In this document: piece after piece, positions 46,802 to 56,226 of the stretch
Layout of the letters: the number at the start of each line of letters is the position of its first letter
Numbering within the stretch: position 1 is the first letter of the stretch
Assembly: GCF_028309625.1 (NCBI RefSeq)
Contig: NZ_JAQMHR010000002.1
Span: 295,560 to 359,559 of the forward strand
DNA length: 64,000 nt
Direction: 5' to 3'
Source: Trichococcus sp. K1Tr
Lineage (GTDB): Bacteria; Bacillota; Bacilli; Lactobacillales; Aerococcaceae
The notes under the pieces: model-generated
Database searches by the model: none
The model's input: only the letters and a program-made list of their open reading frames with translations
What the model was told of the DNA's origin: nothing
Translations under genes and position numbers: made by a program

Positions 46802-47099
46802 AAAATATGCAGTAGCTGGAACGACTGAATCAAGTGACATCATGATCGTCGTAGAACCTAGCGATAACAATGAAGTTGCAGTGACACTGGATTCAAGCGT
46901 GGAAAAACAATATGGCGATCGTATCGAGGAAGTCATCATCGCAACACTTAAAAATCTGGGCATCACAAGCGCGAAAGTATCCGCTGTTGACAAAGGTGCA
47001 TTGGATTGCACGATCGAAGCGCGTACAGTAACAGCCATTCATCGTGCTGCTGAAAACAACGACTACAACTGGAAGGAGATGGACACATGGAACGTTTAA
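46791..47099 (+). CDS. citD: Citrate lyase acyl carrier protein (gamma subunit)
   Basis: 102 residues from a GTG at 46791, chosen because AGGGGTG (46778-46784) is ideally spaced and the family begins with MEIKK. S14 in [12 protein letters not shown] is the attachment site for the phosphoribosyl-dephospho-CoA group. The product shuttles acetyl and citryl groups between CitE and CitF. It overlaps both citC and citE. Confidence 0.94.
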   Translation: MEIKKYAVAGTTESSDIMIVVEPSDNNEVAVTLDSSVEKQYGDRIEEVIIATLKNLGITSAKVSAVDKGALDCTIEARTVTAIHRAAENNDYNWKEMDTWNV

Positions 47100-47974
47100 G
47101 AAGAACTATGATGTTTGTCCCTGGCGCAAATGCTGCAATGCTTAGGGATGCACCCCTGTATGGTGCTGATTCAATCATGTTTGACTTGGAGGACGCGGTT
47201 TCTCTGAAAGAAAAAGATTCAGCCCGTACATTAGTGCATTTCGCCTTGAAAACATTTGATTACAGCAAATCAGAAACAGTTGTACGTATCAATAGTTTAG
47301 ACACTGTTGGAAAACTAGACATTGAAGCTGTAGTTTTGGCTGGCGTGGATGTAATCCGTCTACCGAAAACAGAAACTGCTCAAGATATCATTGATGTAGA
47401 TGAAGTAATCACTGAAGTCGAAACAAAATATGGTATCGAAATCGGAACAACTAAAATGATGGCAGCCATCGAATCTGCTGAAGGTACATTGAATGCTCGT
47501 GAAATCGCAAAAGCATCTACTCGTTTAATCGGGATTGCATTAGGCGCAGAAGACTACGTAACAAACATGAAAACAAAACGCTACCCTGACGGACAAGAAT
47601 TGTTCTTCGCAAGAAGCTACATTCTTCATGCTGCTCGTGCAGCTGGAATCGCTGCTATTGATACAGTTTACTCTGACGTTGAGAATGTACAGGGCTTCTC
47701 CAGAGAAGTTGAACTTGTTAAACAACTTGGTTTTGATGGTAAATCTGTTATTAATCCTCGTCAAATCCCAATCGTGAACAAGATTTACGCACCAACAGAA
47801 AAAGAAATTCAAAATGCAAAAGAAGTTATCTGGGCAATCAGAGAAGCAGAAGAAAAAGGTTCAGGCGTTATCTCATTGAAGGGTAAGATGGTTGACAAAC
47901 CAATTGTTGAACGTGCACAACGCGTTATTGCATTGGCCAAAGCGGCTAAACTGATTAACGAGGAGGAAATTTAA
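47087..47974 (+). CDS. citE: Citrate lyase beta subunit (citryl-ACP lyase)
   Basis: 295 residues. A TIM-barrel of the HpcH/HpaI family: [28 protein letters not shown] (metal/CoA site), [13 protein letters not shown] and [17 protein letters not shown]. It cleaves citryl-ACP into oxaloacetate and acetyl-ACP. The ATG overlaps citD by 13 bp, preceded by AAGGAGATGGAC. Its codons are richer in A and T (many TTA, ATT, GTT) than those of citC or oadB, a bias shared with citF. Confidence 0.95.
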   Translation: MERLRRTMMFVPGANAAMLRDAPLYGADSIMFDLEDAVSLKEKDSARTLVHFALKTFDYSKSETVVRINSLDTVGKLDIEAVVLAGVDVIRLPKTETAQDIIDVDEVITEVETKYGIEIGTTKMMAAIESAEGTLNAREIAKASTRLIGIALGAEDYVTNMKTKRYPDGQELFFARSYILHAARAAGIAAIDTVYSDVENVQGFSREVELVKQLGFDGKSVINPRQIPIVNKIYAPTEKEIQNAKEVIWAIREAEEKGSGVISLKGKMVDKPIVERAQRVIALAKAAKLINEEEI

Positions 47975-47976
47975 TA

Positions 47977-49509
47977 ATGGCCATCAATAAAGTTGGAAAA
48001 GACATTCCTGAAGTATTTGCTCAACAATACGGTGTTTATGACGGGGAATTAGCAAACATCGCTGATTACGAAGAGTCTACTCGTAAACTTCATCCTGTAA
48101 AGCCTAACGACAAAAAGATGTTAGGTAGCATTCGTGAAGCGATTGAAAAAACAGGACTTAAAGACGGCATGACAATTTCTTTTCACCATCATTTCCGCGA
48201 AGGCGACTTCGTAATGAACATGGTTATGGATCAAATTGCTAAAATGGGTTTCAAAAACATTTCTATTGCTCCAAGCTCCATTGCAAATGTTCATGAACCA
48301 TTAATTGGACATATTAAATCAGGTGTTGTGACAAACATTACATCAAGCGGATTACGTGATAAAGTTGGGGCAGCTATTTCCCAAGGTATCATGGAAAACC
48401 CTGTTGTGATTCGCTCTCATGGTGGACGTGCCAGAGCAATCGTCCGTGGAGATATCCATATCGATGTTGCTTTCTTAGGCGCTCCAAGTTCTGATGAATA
48501 TGGTAATGTGAATGGAACATCAGGAAAAACAACGTGCGGATCTTTAGGCTACGCTATGGTAGATGCAAAGTATGCTGATAAAGTTGTCGCTATTACTGAC
48601 TCATTGATGCCTTATCCAAACACACCAATCAGTATTCCTCAAACAGATGTTGATTATGTTGTTGTCGTTGATGCAATTGGCGATCCTGAAGGAATTGCTA
48701 AAGGGGCAACACGGTTCACTAAAAACCCTAAAGAACTATTGATTGCAGAATATGCTTCTAAAGTAATCATTAACTCTCCTTATTATAAACAAGGTTTCTC
48801 TTTCCAAACAGGTACCGGTGGAGCATCTCTTGCTGTAACGCGCTTCTTGAAAGATTCTATGATTGAAGATGGTATCAAAGCTAGCTTTGCTTTAGGTGGT
48901 ATTACTAACGCAATGGTAGAATTGCTTGAAGAAGGACTTGTTGGGAAAATCATCGACGTGCAAGATTTTGACCATCCGTCTGCTGTTTCTTTAGGAAATA
49001 ATGTTAACCATTATGAAATTGATGCAAACATGTATGCTTCTCCATTAAGCAAAGGCGCTGTCATCAATCAATTGGATACAGCTATTTTATCTGCGCTAGA
49101 AATCGATACCGACTTTAACGTGAATGTAATAACAGGTTCTGATGGTGTTATTCGTGGCGCTTCAGGCGGACACTCAGATACAAGTGCAGCATGTAAAATG
49201 AGTTTGGTTATTTCACCACTTATTCGTGGACGTATCCCAACAATTGTTGATACAGTAAATACTGTCGTTACACCAGGTGCTAGTGTAGATGTAGTTGTTA
49301 CCGAAGTTGGTATTGCTATCAATCCTGAACGTAAAGATTTAATTGAACACTTCAGTAATCTTGATGTTCCTCAATTTACAATTGAACAATTAAAAGACAT
49401 TGCATATTCTGTAGTAGGAGCACCAGAACCTATTGAATACGGAAACAAAGTAGTTGCTTTAATCGAATACCGTGATGGTACGATAATCGATGTGGTAAAA
49501 AATGTCTAA
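47977..49509 (+). CDS. citF: Citrate lyase alpha subunit (citrate:acetyl-ACP transferase)
   Basis: 510 residues, the standard size. It exchanges the acetyl group on CitD for citrate. Signatures are SFHHHFREGDFVMNMVMDQI, SHGGRARAIVRGDIHIDVAF, GSDGVIRGASGGHSDTSAAC and EVGIAINPERKDLIEH. GAGGAGGAAATTTAAT is the ribosome site, 2 bp after the citE stop. Like citE it has a markedly AT-richer codon use than flanking genes. It overlaps citX by 8 bp. Confidence 0.96.
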   Translation: MAINKVGKDIPEVFAQQYGVYDGELANIADYEESTRKLHPVKPNDKKMLGSIREAIEKTGLKDGMTISFHHHFREGDFVMNMVMDQIAKMGFKNISIAPSSIANVHEPLIGHIKSGVVTNITSSGLRDKVGAAISQGIMENPVVIRSHGGRARAIVRGDIHIDVAFLGAPSSDEYGNVNGTSGKTTCGSLGYAMVDAKYADKVVAITDSLMPYPNTPISIPQTDVDYVVVVDAIGDPEGIAKGATRFTKNPKELLIAEYASKVIINSPYYKQGFSFQTGTGGASLAVTRFLKDSMIEDGIKASFALGGITNAMVELLEEGLVGKIIDVQDFDHPSAVSLGNNVNHYEIDANMYASPLSKGAVINQLDTAILSALEIDTDFNVNVITGSDGVIRGASGGHSDTSAACKMSLVISPLIRGRIPTIVDTVNTVVTPGASVDVVVTEVGIAINPERKDLIEHFSNLDVPQFTIEQLKDIAYSVVGAPEPIEYGNKVVALIEYRDGTIIDVVKNV

Positions 49510-50059
49510 TACAACCCTTTTTACTGAAGGAGAACGCGTTACTTTAGCAGAAATGTTGGCGGTGCGTGAAAAACGTGTCGCCATCCAACGGGAATTATTG
49601 AGCAGCCAGAAAGAGGACAGCCTCTTGATGGCACTCATGAATATTCCGGGTCCGATAAAAAACAATCAACAATTGGAAGCTGTCTTTACTGAGGTTCTGG
49701 AACGCATAGAAGAAGTGTTGGGCAATGATCTGCCGCAAGCTTCCCTCTACCGGAACCTGAAGACAGGGGCGGAATACTTTTTCCTTTCACCATTGACGCC
49801 TGCACAACTGAAGGAAAAAATGGTGATGATCGAAGAAACGCATCCTTTCGGCCGATTGTTTGACCTGGATGTTCTTTGGATGGAAGGCAATGATCTGAAG
49901 AGCATCAGCCGGACCGAATTAGGCCTGAATACGAGACGTTGCTTCATCTGCAATCGTGATGCAAAAGATTGCGGACGCAGCCGTCGCCACACCATTGAAG
50001 AAATGCAAGATGCCATTTCTAAAATAATACAAGAAGGAAGTGACCAATTACATGACTAA
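49502..50059 (+). CDS. citX: Apo-citrate lyase phosphoribosyl-dephospho-CoA transferase
   Basis: 185 residues. CitX attaches the CitG product to S14 of CitD. Family marks are LAEMLAVREKRVAIQRELL near the N-terminus, HPFGRLFDLDVLWMEG and RRCFICNRDAKDCGRSRRH at the C-terminus. The start overlaps the citF stop by 8 bp. Base composition returns to the GC level of the surroundings from here on. CitX and CitG are separate proteins here, not fused. Confidence 0.94.
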   Translation: MSNTTLFTEGERVTLAEMLAVREKRVAIQRELLSSQKEDSLLMALMNIPGPIKNNQQLEAVFTEVLERIEEVLGNDLPQASLYRNLKTGAEYFFLSPLTPAQLKEKMVMIEETHPFGRLFDLDVLWMEGNDLKSISRTELGLNTRRCFICNRDAKDCGRSRRHTIEEMQDAISKIIQEGSDQLHD

Positions 50060-51446
50060 AGAAATCCGTTTTATGGAAACGGTCTTGCGTGATGGTCAAC
50101 AAAGTTTGATTGCAACACGTATGCCACTATCAGATATGTTGCCGATCATCAAAACCATGGATGAAGCCGGCTACCACTCCATCGAAATGTGGGGAGGGGC
50201 TACCTTTGATTCTTGTATCCGTTATTTGAACGAGGATCCATGGGAACGTCTGCGTACGATCCGTAAAGAAGTCAAAAATGCAAAATTACAGATGCTATTG
50301 CGTGGCCAAAACTTATTGGGATACAAACATTATTCCGATGATGTCGTCAGCGCATTTGTCGAAAAATCAATCCAAAACGGCATTGATGTTGTGCGTGTCT
50401 TCGATGCGTTGAACGATCTGCGCAACCTGAAGACAGCCATCGACATCACCAAAAAAGCTGGCGGACATTGCCAGACTGCAATTTCTTATACAACCAGCGA
50501 ATTCCATACAGTCGACTATTTCGTCGGCTTGACGAAGGAAATGGCTAAAATGGGCGCAGATTCCATCTGCATCAAGGACATGGCCGGCGTTTTGACGCCA
50601 GCCGTCGCTTTTGAATTGGTAAGCAAAATCAAAGCAGCCGTTGATTTGCCTTTGGAAGTCCACACACATGCGACAAGCGGCATTGCTGAAATGACGTACT
50701 TGAAAGCTGTTGAAGCCGGTGCTGATATCATCGACACAGCCATCTCCCCATTTGCTGGCGGCACAAGCCAACCAGCTACGGAATCCGTCGCAATCGCGTT
50801 GGAAGGTCTGGGCTACAACACGGGTCTTGATATGAACAAACTTGCAGAAATCGCCGATCACTTTGCACCGATCCGTGATCGTTTCCGCAACGACGGCATC
50901 CTGAACCCTAAAGTGAAGGACGTCGAGCCGAAAACATTGCTGTACCAAGTGCCGGGCGGCATGCTTTCCAACTTGTTGAGCCAACTGACTGAACAAGGCC
51001 TGCAGGACAAATACGACGATGTATTGGCAGAAGTTCCGAAAGTGCGTGCGGACTTAGGCTATCCTCCATTGGTTACACCGTTATCGCAAATGGTCGGTAC
51101 GCAAGCCTTGATGAACGTCATCTCAGGCGAGCGCTACAAACTTGTGCCTAACGAAATCAAGGAATATGTAAGAGGTCAATACGGCAAACCGCCTGTAGCG
51201 ATTTCTGCAGAAATCACGAAAAAAATCATCGGCAACGAAGGCATCACAACTGTGAGACCTGCCGATCTGATCTTGCCGCAAATGCCTAAATTTGAAAAAG
51301 AGATCAAACAATACGCTAAATCCACAGAAGACGTCTTGATGTACGCTTTGTTCCCGCAACAAGCAAAAGACTTCCTGGGACGCAGAGAAGACAGATTCTA
51401 CGATGTTCCAGTACAAACAATCGATGTTTCCATCGACGTACAATAA
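50052..51446 (+). CDS. oadA: Oxaloacetate decarboxylase alpha subunit (carboxyltransferase)
   Basis: 464 residues from the ATG at 50052 (AAGGAAG upstream; a GTG at 50040 is too near that site). The DRE-TIM barrel has FMETVLRDGQQSLIATRM, RGQNLLGYKHY, the carboxyl-accepting lysine region DSICIKDMAGVL and the metal pair in EVHTHATSG; a conserved C-terminal domain follows. It moves the carboxyl of oxaloacetate to biotin. It ends without a biotin domain, as expected with a separate OadD. It overlaps citX by 8 bp and ends the operon. Confidence 0.95.
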   Translation: MTKEIRFMETVLRDGQQSLIATRMPLSDMLPIIKTMDEAGYHSIEMWGGATFDSCIRYLNEDPWERLRTIRKEVKNAKLQMLLRGQNLLGYKHYSDDVVSAFVEKSIQNGIDVVRVFDALNDLRNLKTAIDITKKAGGHCQTAISYTTSEFHTVDYFVGLTKEMAKMGADSICIKDMAGVLTPAVAFELVSKIKAAVDLPLEVHTHATSGIAEMTYLKAVEAGADIIDTAISPFAGGTSQPATESVAIALEGLGYNTGLDMNKLAEIADHFAPIRDRFRNDGILNPKVKDVEPKTLLYQVPGGMLSNLLSQLTEQGLQDKYDDVLAEVPKVRADLGYPPLVTPLSQMVGTQALMNVISGERYKLVPNEIKEYVRGQYGKPPVAISAEITKKIIGNEGITTVRPADLILPQMPKFEKEIKQYAKSTEDVLMYALFPQQAKDFLGRREDRFYDVPVQTIDVSIDVQ

Positions 51447-51462
51447 GCATCTATAATGAAAT

Positions 51463-51507
51463 AAAAGCTCCAAGCATACCTTTACCGGTGTGCTTGGAGC
51501 TTTTTTG
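51463..51507. terminator. Bidirectional terminator between oadA and lplA
   Basis: AAAGCTCCAAGCA pairs with TGCTTGGAGCTTT around a loop, followed by a T run and preceded by A residues. Confidence 0.9.
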
Positions 51508-51587
51508 CATAATGTTATACAACAAGTGCGCCTGCTTCATTAATCGAAATGAAGGGGCTTCTTGCGCTTTTTTGAAGTGGAAGAAGC

Positions 51588-52577
51588 TTATGCTTCCGGA
51601 AACAAAAGGGCCACGATATCGTTTGTTGTGATGCAGTACAACTGCCCTTCAGACAATACTGGCGTTAAACGGTTTGCTACATCTGATTTGTCGAAACGGC
51701 TTCCGCGCAGGGCAGACTCGAGGGTTTCGATATCTATCGAACTGAAGAAGTCACCGGAAATTTGACAGTCCTGGATGACGTAATGATCGAGCTGGAGAGC
51801 GATTTCGATGCGTCCTCCGGGCAAACGGCCGGAAACGCAGAAATTTGCCTCCCGTGATTGACCATAGTTCCATTCCCAGCGGCGGTATTTTTGTTCAGCT
51901 AGCTGCTGCACGGCTTCATACTGTTCCGGAGAGAGCTCGAGGATGTGTGCTTCCTGACCCAGGATGTTCCGGCGGAATTCGTCAGCAAACCAGTTTCGTT
52001 CAGTCTTAGGTGCTACATGATTGGCGATTAGGGCGGTGCGTTCACGCACCGAATCAACGCCCTTGCTGCGCAGTTTTTCGGGATCGACCTTCAAGGCAGC
52101 CGCCATATGCTCGATATTCGTATCGAAAAGGAGGGTCCCATGATGGACGGTAAAGCCCGCTTTCATATATTGGGCATTTCCCGATATTTTTTGACCGTGG
52201 ATGGCGATATCGTTCCGGCTGTTCCGCTCTGCTGGAATACCAAGCGTTTGCAAGGTATGGATAATTCTGTCCATATAAGGTTCGAAATCTATCACTTGAT
52301 TTTGACCATCCACAATGAAGCTGTATTGGTAGCACCCTTCATCGGTGTAAATGGCACCACCGCCGGAAGGTCGCCGGACAACATCGATTTTTTCGGCATC
52401 GATATAGGATGAATCAATTTCCTTGAACGCATTCTGGTATTTTCCCAGCATCACGGTAGGGCGCGTCTGCCAAAATAAAAACAAGGCGTCTTCCTCTGCC
52501 GGGAAGTTTGTTATGCAGTATTCTTCCAAGGCAAAGTAGAAAGCGGCATCCCGTTCCTCGCATGAAATCGTATACAA
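51588..52577 (-). CDS. lplA: Lipoate-protein ligase A
   Basis: 329 residues: an N-terminal adenylation/ligase domain with the lipoate-binding RRPSGGGAIYTDEGC (about 68-82), AIHGQKISGNAQY with the catalytic lysine, and HHGTLLFDTN, then a C-terminal accessory domain (about 245-329). It activates free lipoate with ATP and joins it to a lysine of a lipoyl domain. It is the third gene of a unit with lipA (12-bp gap) and a free lipoyl-domain protein. GGAGGAAAAC lies upstream. Confidence 0.93.
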   Translation of the reverse strand: MYTISCEERDAAFYFALEEYCITNFPAEEDALFLFWQTRPTVMLGKYQNAFKEIDSSYIDAEKIDVVRRPSGGGAIYTDEGCYQYSFIVDGQNQVIDFEPYMDRIIHTLQTLGIPAERNSRNDIAIHGQKISGNAQYMKAGFTVHHGTLLFDTNIEHMAAALKVDPEKLRSKGVDSVRERTALIANHVAPKTERNWFADEFRRNILGQEAHILELSPEQYEAVQQLAEQKYRRWEWNYGQSREANFCVSGRLPGGRIEIALQLDHYVIQDCQISGDFFSSIDIETLESALRGSRFDKSDVANRLTPVLSEGQLYCITTNDIVALLFPEA

Positions 52578-52589
52578 TAGTTTTCCTCC

Positions 52590-53453
52590 TTATTGGGTAT
52601 GAACGGATTCGACAGCGGCACGGGCACGGTAGGAGCTTCGCACAAGCGGTGAACTTGCTACATATTTGAATTTTTTCGCCATGCCTGTCCGTTGGTATTC
52701 AGCAAAAGTTTCCGCGGGTACATATTCATGCAATGGATAGTGCTTCGCTGAAGGTTGTGAGTATTGGCCGATTGTCAAAAAGTCCACATCGACTGCACGT
52801 AAATCATCCATCAATTCATTGATTTCGTCGGCTGTTTCGCCTAAGCCAAGCATAATGCCCGTTTTCGTCAAAATGCTGGGATCTTGTTTTTTGACATATT
52901 CCAGTACGTCCAGAGAACAATCATAAGTGGCGCGGTGACGAATTTTCGGTGAAATGCGGCGCACGCTTTCCATATTATGGTTAAATACATCTGGTTTTGC
53001 CGCAATGACTTTATCGATCGCCAACTGGTCTCCTTGGAAGTCGGGTGTCAGTACTTCGATCATTGTGTGTGGATTCTGTTTGCGTACTTCTTCGATGACT
53101 TCAGCAAAGTGGCCAGCTCCGTAATCCGGTAAATCATCGCGGTCGACGCTTGTGATCACAACATATTCCAAGCCCATTTTTTTGACTGCTTGAGCTAGTT
53201 GTTGAGGCTCTTTTTCATTGACAGGGCCTGGCCTGCCATGGGTAACATCGCAAAAACGACAACTCCGCGTACAAATGCGCCCCAAAATCATAAAGGTAGC
53301 TGTACCGCTGCTGTAGCATTCGCCCATGTTTGGACAGCTGGCTTCATTGCACACGGTATTCAATTCGAGTTCGTCCATTAATTGTGTTACTTTTTCAACG
53401 GCTTCTGGGTTATAGCGCACTTTGAACCATTGTGGTTTTGTTTCCAAAATCAT
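52590..53453 (-). CDS. lipA: Lipoyl synthase
   Basis: 287 residues. A radical SAM enzyme with both clusters: auxiliary C35, C40, C46 (VCNEASCPNMGEC) and SAM-binding C61, C65, C68 (CTRSCRFC). The C-terminal serine ligand motif is VRSSYRA. It inserts two sulfur atoms into a protein-bound octanoyl chain. AGGAGGAAT precedes the ATG. It sits between the lipoyl-domain gene and lplA, so one operon encodes the acceptor and both ways of lipoylating it. No octanoyltransferase (LipB/LipM) is adjacent. Confidence 0.95.
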   Translation of the reverse strand: MILETKPQWFKVRYNPEAVEKVTQLMDELELNTVCNEASCPNMGECYSSGTATFMILGRICTRSCRFCDVTHGRPGPVNEKEPQQLAQAVKKMGLEYVVITSVDRDDLPDYGAGHFAEVIEEVRKQNPHTMIEVLTPDFQGDQLAIDKVIAAKPDVFNHNMESVRRISPKIRHRATYDCSLDVLEYVKKQDPSILTKTGIMLGLGETADEINELMDDLRAVDVDFLTIGQYSQPSAKHYPLHEYVPAETFAEYQRTGMAKKFKYVASSPLVRSSYRARAAVESVHTQ

Positions 53454-53465
53454 TCCTCCTGAAGG

Positions 53466-53705
53466 TTAGAGTATGTCGATAATTGCGATAGCTTCACCGG
53501 TTTGGACGGTATCATTTTCCTTGACCAAGGTTTCTACTAGCACGCCGTTAAAGTTACTCTCGACTTCGCTGACGACCTTATCCGTTTCAACCTCGAATAA
53601 TACTTCGCCAGCTGCGATTGAATCTCCGATGTTTTTCGTCCAGATTCCAAAAATGACTTCATCGTTTTTCGGATTGATTTTCGGCATCGTTACCGTTTGT
53701 TTCAT
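53466..53705 (-). CDS. Free-standing lipoyl-domain protein
   Basis: 79 residues, a single lipoyl/biotinyl fold with nothing else. The acceptor lysine is K43 in FEVETDKVVSEVES, the E2-type ETDK motif; MPKINPKNDEVIFGIW and VLVETLVKENDTVQTGEAIA are the two flanking strands. It is the length of an isolated E2 lipoyl domain and lacks subunit-binding and catalytic parts. AAAGGAGGGAAGCTC gives a strong start. Encoded with lipA and lplA, it is probably a lipoate carrier or storage protein, or the lipoyl subunit of an enzyme whose other parts are elsewhere. Confidence 0.88.
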   Translation of the reverse strand: MKQTVTMPKINPKNDEVIFGIWTKNIGDSIAAGEVLFEVETDKVVSEVESNFNGVLVETLVKENDTVQTGEAIAIIDIL

Positions 53706-53829
53706 GAGCTTCCCTCCTTTGTTTTTTTGTTGAGCTTACACAGTGATAGTTTTAGAATGGTACAGTTTTCGTTTCGTTTGAAATCATTGCATCCGGGTTA
53801 GGAATAAGAAATATTTTAACCACTTTATC

Positions 53830-53858
53830 ATTTTAACAGTTCCCTCAGCTTTATTCAA
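53830..53858 (-). promoter_or_regulatory. Promoter of the lipoylation operon
   Basis: On the minus strand TTGAAT (53858-53853), 17-bp spacer, TAAAAT (53835-53830), 125 bp before the lipoyl-domain gene. Confidence 0.6.
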
Positions 53859-53892
53859 GAGGGGTTGATGAAGAATGGCAAATATGCTAAAT

Positions 53893-53935
53893 ACCTCCCG
53901 TCTTCACCATTATATTAATGAGGAAGACGGGAGGT
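53893..53935. repeat. Perfect 13-bp inverted repeat in the lip operon/thioesterase gap
   Basis: ACCTCCCGTCTTC (53893-53905) and GAAGACGGGAGGT (53923-53935). It lies in the 424-bp gap between the lipoyl-domain and thioesterase genes. It could end the leftward thioesterase transcript, but no clear U run follows. The rest of the gap shows nothing more than the lip promoter. Confidence 0.6.
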
Positions 53936-54129
53936 GCTCATTTTATTCGTGCTTTGGATCACCAGCAAAAAGCATGCCGGGATGCTTGCGCCGGAATTTC
54001 ATTCAGTAGGATGCATTAGATGTCCGCTGCTATGAAAACGGTTTGAATTCCGGTAAAATAATACAGAAAAATAAGGTGTTTATCGAGGGGCAGGATCTTG
54101 CTGTAGATGACGCCCAGCCGTGGAACAGT

Positions 54130-54657
54130 TCAGCGATCCCAAATCTGTTTGGTGGAAAGTCCGGAAAGCAGACGGCTGTTCTGGTTGCGTTTGGTCAGAT
54201 TGTTGATCCTGCGCTCCTCGTAGCCGGCGCAAATCATCTTTTCTTCCTCCGACTCGGGCTGGATCAGTGGCATCACAAAGTCGGGATCCGAGCTGTCGGT
54301 GATGACGAAAGTCAGGAAGGCGTAAGCGCAGATGCGGCTTTCGCTTGTGCGGACATCCGTGGCGGTCAGCTTGGCGAATGCTTCCACGGATGTGTTCCCG
54401 CAGCCGGAAACATACGCCTCCACATAGATGGCCTCATTTATCCGGACAGGCTGGATGAAGGCGACCAAATCGACAGTCGCGGTGAAGGAAGGCCGCTTGA
54501 CGAAGTTGAACACGGCTCTGCCGCAGGCTGAATCGAAGTGCGACATGATTTCGCCGCCGAACAGGGTATCTTTATCGTTCAATTCGCTGTAGGACACGAA
54601 AGCAGTGCGTACGTTTCGCGTCTGGTTGCATGTCAGTTGTTTTTTTGTATGGTCCAT
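54130..54657 (-). CDS. Acyl-CoA thioesterase, hotdog fold
   Basis: 175 residues. VSYSELNDKDTLFGGEIMSH with the following FDSACGRAV is the ACOT-type hotdog signature, with the catalytic Asp/Asn and a long helix, and TATVDLVAFIQPVRINEAIY is the second conserved stretch. It is close to the B. subtilis YkhA type and hydrolyses acyl-CoA thioesters of unknown chain length. The start at 54657 has only a weak upstream site (AGGAATGATGAT). It stands alone. Confidence 0.88.
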   Translation of the reverse strand: MDHTKKQLTCNQTRNVRTAFVSYSELNDKDTLFGGEIMSHFDSACGRAVFNFVKRPSFTATVDLVAFIQPVRINEAIYVEAYVSGCGNTSVEAFAKLTATDVRTSESRICAYAFLTFVITDSSDPDFVMPLIQPESEEEKMICAGYEERRINNLTKRNQNSRLLSGLSTKQIWDR

Positions 54658-54874
54658 ATCATCATTCCTTATTTTTGGTTATTTTTTTTATTGTATCACA
54701 GCATTTGGCTTCAGAAGTGTATTCCGGTTGCTTTTGCATTTTGTCAGTCGAGGCTTCTAGTTTGTATCCGTTTGCATAACGTTATAAAATGGACACAAGA
54801 GATGCATTCCCTGCAGAAAGGAACGCTCCTTGCATCTGTCCGCCGAAACCAGCAGAAGAAAAGAGGGCTCGCCA

Positions 54875-56209
54875 ATGAACAGAAAACTGATGCGCCTGCT
54901 GATTGTTGCCGCTTATATCCTTCTCCCTGTGCTTATTGCTGCAGTCGCACTCAGGAACAGGAGCTTCCTTTTCGCAGGACCGCCTTTTCTAGGAATCGTA
55001 TCCTATACATGGCTTTTGACGGGAGTCATCATCGCATCCCGTCCGAGGTTTATCGAACACTACTTCAGCTTGGACAAGCTGAATCGATTTCATGCCATCA
55101 TGGCCGTCGTCGCTTTGTCAATCGGAGTCACGCATAAATTATGGGTGACGCTTCTCTGGGGCTGGGTATACCGCTATTCGACCATCTTCGGGGACCTGGC
55201 CATCATCTTTTTTTTGACCATCGCTGTCCTTTCCGCTCTCATCATGACCAATTGGTTCGGACGAAAAAAAATCGTCAAAACGGCCAAAATAACCCTCAAA
55301 AAATATCCGATCGCCAACTACGAGAAAATGAAATTCGTCCATAATTTCAACATTGTCGCCGCCACTTTTTTGGCTATCCATGTCTTGACCATGACCGTGA
55401 TTGTGCAGGGAGACTACCTTGCCGCCGCCATCCTCGGAGGCTATTTCGCTTTGGCATTTGGCCTGTACATCAACCATAAATTCCTCAAACCCACAAGACT
55501 CAAAAAAAACCTGTACACAGTCACCGCCACAAGACCGGAAAAGGGCAATGTCCTGGAAGTGCATCTGAAACCTGACAACGGCGAACTATTCCCTTACCAA
55601 GCCGGGCAGTTTGTCTTTCTGCGCCTGTATGACGCGCAATATTCATCGGAAGAGCATCCTTTCTCGCTGATCAGTGCCCCGCAGGATCGGGATGAAGCCG
55701 CATTGGCCATCAAGGATTCCGGTGATTACACCCACCGGTTCCAAACGCTGCAGCCGGGCGTCAAAGCGTCGCTGGAAGGCCCTTACGGCGGAATGTGGCA
55801 TGTCCAGGAAGGCATGCACGATAAAACAGTGAGTATGGTCATGTTTGCGGGAGGAATCGGGATCACGCCGATGCTGGGGATACTGGAAAACAGCGCGCGC
55901 CTGCAATTTCCGAACAGAACAGTATTGATCTGGAGCCTGAAAAATCAGGATGAGTATGGGTTTACCGATAAGCTGGAAACGTTGAAGGATACGCTCCCTG
56001 ATTTCCGTTTGGTGCCATTCTTTGCCAATGAGAACGGCTTTCTTGATGAAGGAAAAATCGAGAAGATTCTCCAGGACAATGAAATTCGATTTGAGGCTGC
56101 CGAGTACTTGTTGTGCGGTCCGCCGCCATTCATGAATGCAGTCGAAGCAGTTTTGCTTAAAAAAGGTGTTCCCAAAGACCGCATCCATTATGAAACATTT
56201 GGTTTATGA
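54875..56209 (+). CDS. Ferric reductase-like transmembrane flavocytochrome
   Basis: 444 residues from the ATG at 54875 (AGAGGGCTCGCC upstream). Six membrane segments (1-210) carry paired histidines H73/H87 and H156/H169, the two-heme arrangement of ferric reductases and NADPH oxidases. The cytoplasmic FNR-like part (about 225-444) has FPYQAGQFVFLRL and HPFSLIS for FAD and FAGGIGITPMLG plus LLCGPPPFM for NAD(P)H. It would pass electrons from NAD(P)H across the membrane. The next gene, 17 bp on, is a lipoprotein with a cytochrome b5 domain, the likely acceptor. Confidence 0.9.
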   Translation: MNRKLMRLLIVAAYILLPVLIAAVALRNRSFLFAGPPFLGIVSYTWLLTGVIIASRPRFIEHYFSLDKLNRFHAIMAVVALSIGVTHKLWVTLLWGWVYRYSTIFGDLAIIFFLTIAVLSALIMTNWFGRKKIVKTAKITLKKYPIANYEKMKFVHNFNIVAATFLAIHVLTMTVIVQGDYLAAAILGGYFALAFGLYINHKFLKPTRLKKNLYTVTATRPEKGNVLEVHLKPDNGELFPYQAGQFVFLRLYDAQYSSEEHPFSLISAPQDRDEAALAIKDSGDYTHRFQTLQPGVKASLEGPYGGMWHVQEGMHDKTVSMVMFAGGIGITPMLGILENSARLQFPNRTVLIWSLKNQDEYGFTDKLETLKDTLPDFRLVPFFANENGFLDEGKIEKILQDNEIRFEAAEYLLCGPPPFMNAVEAVLLKKGVPKDRIHYETFGL

Positions 56210-56226
56210 TGAAGGAGGAACCGACA

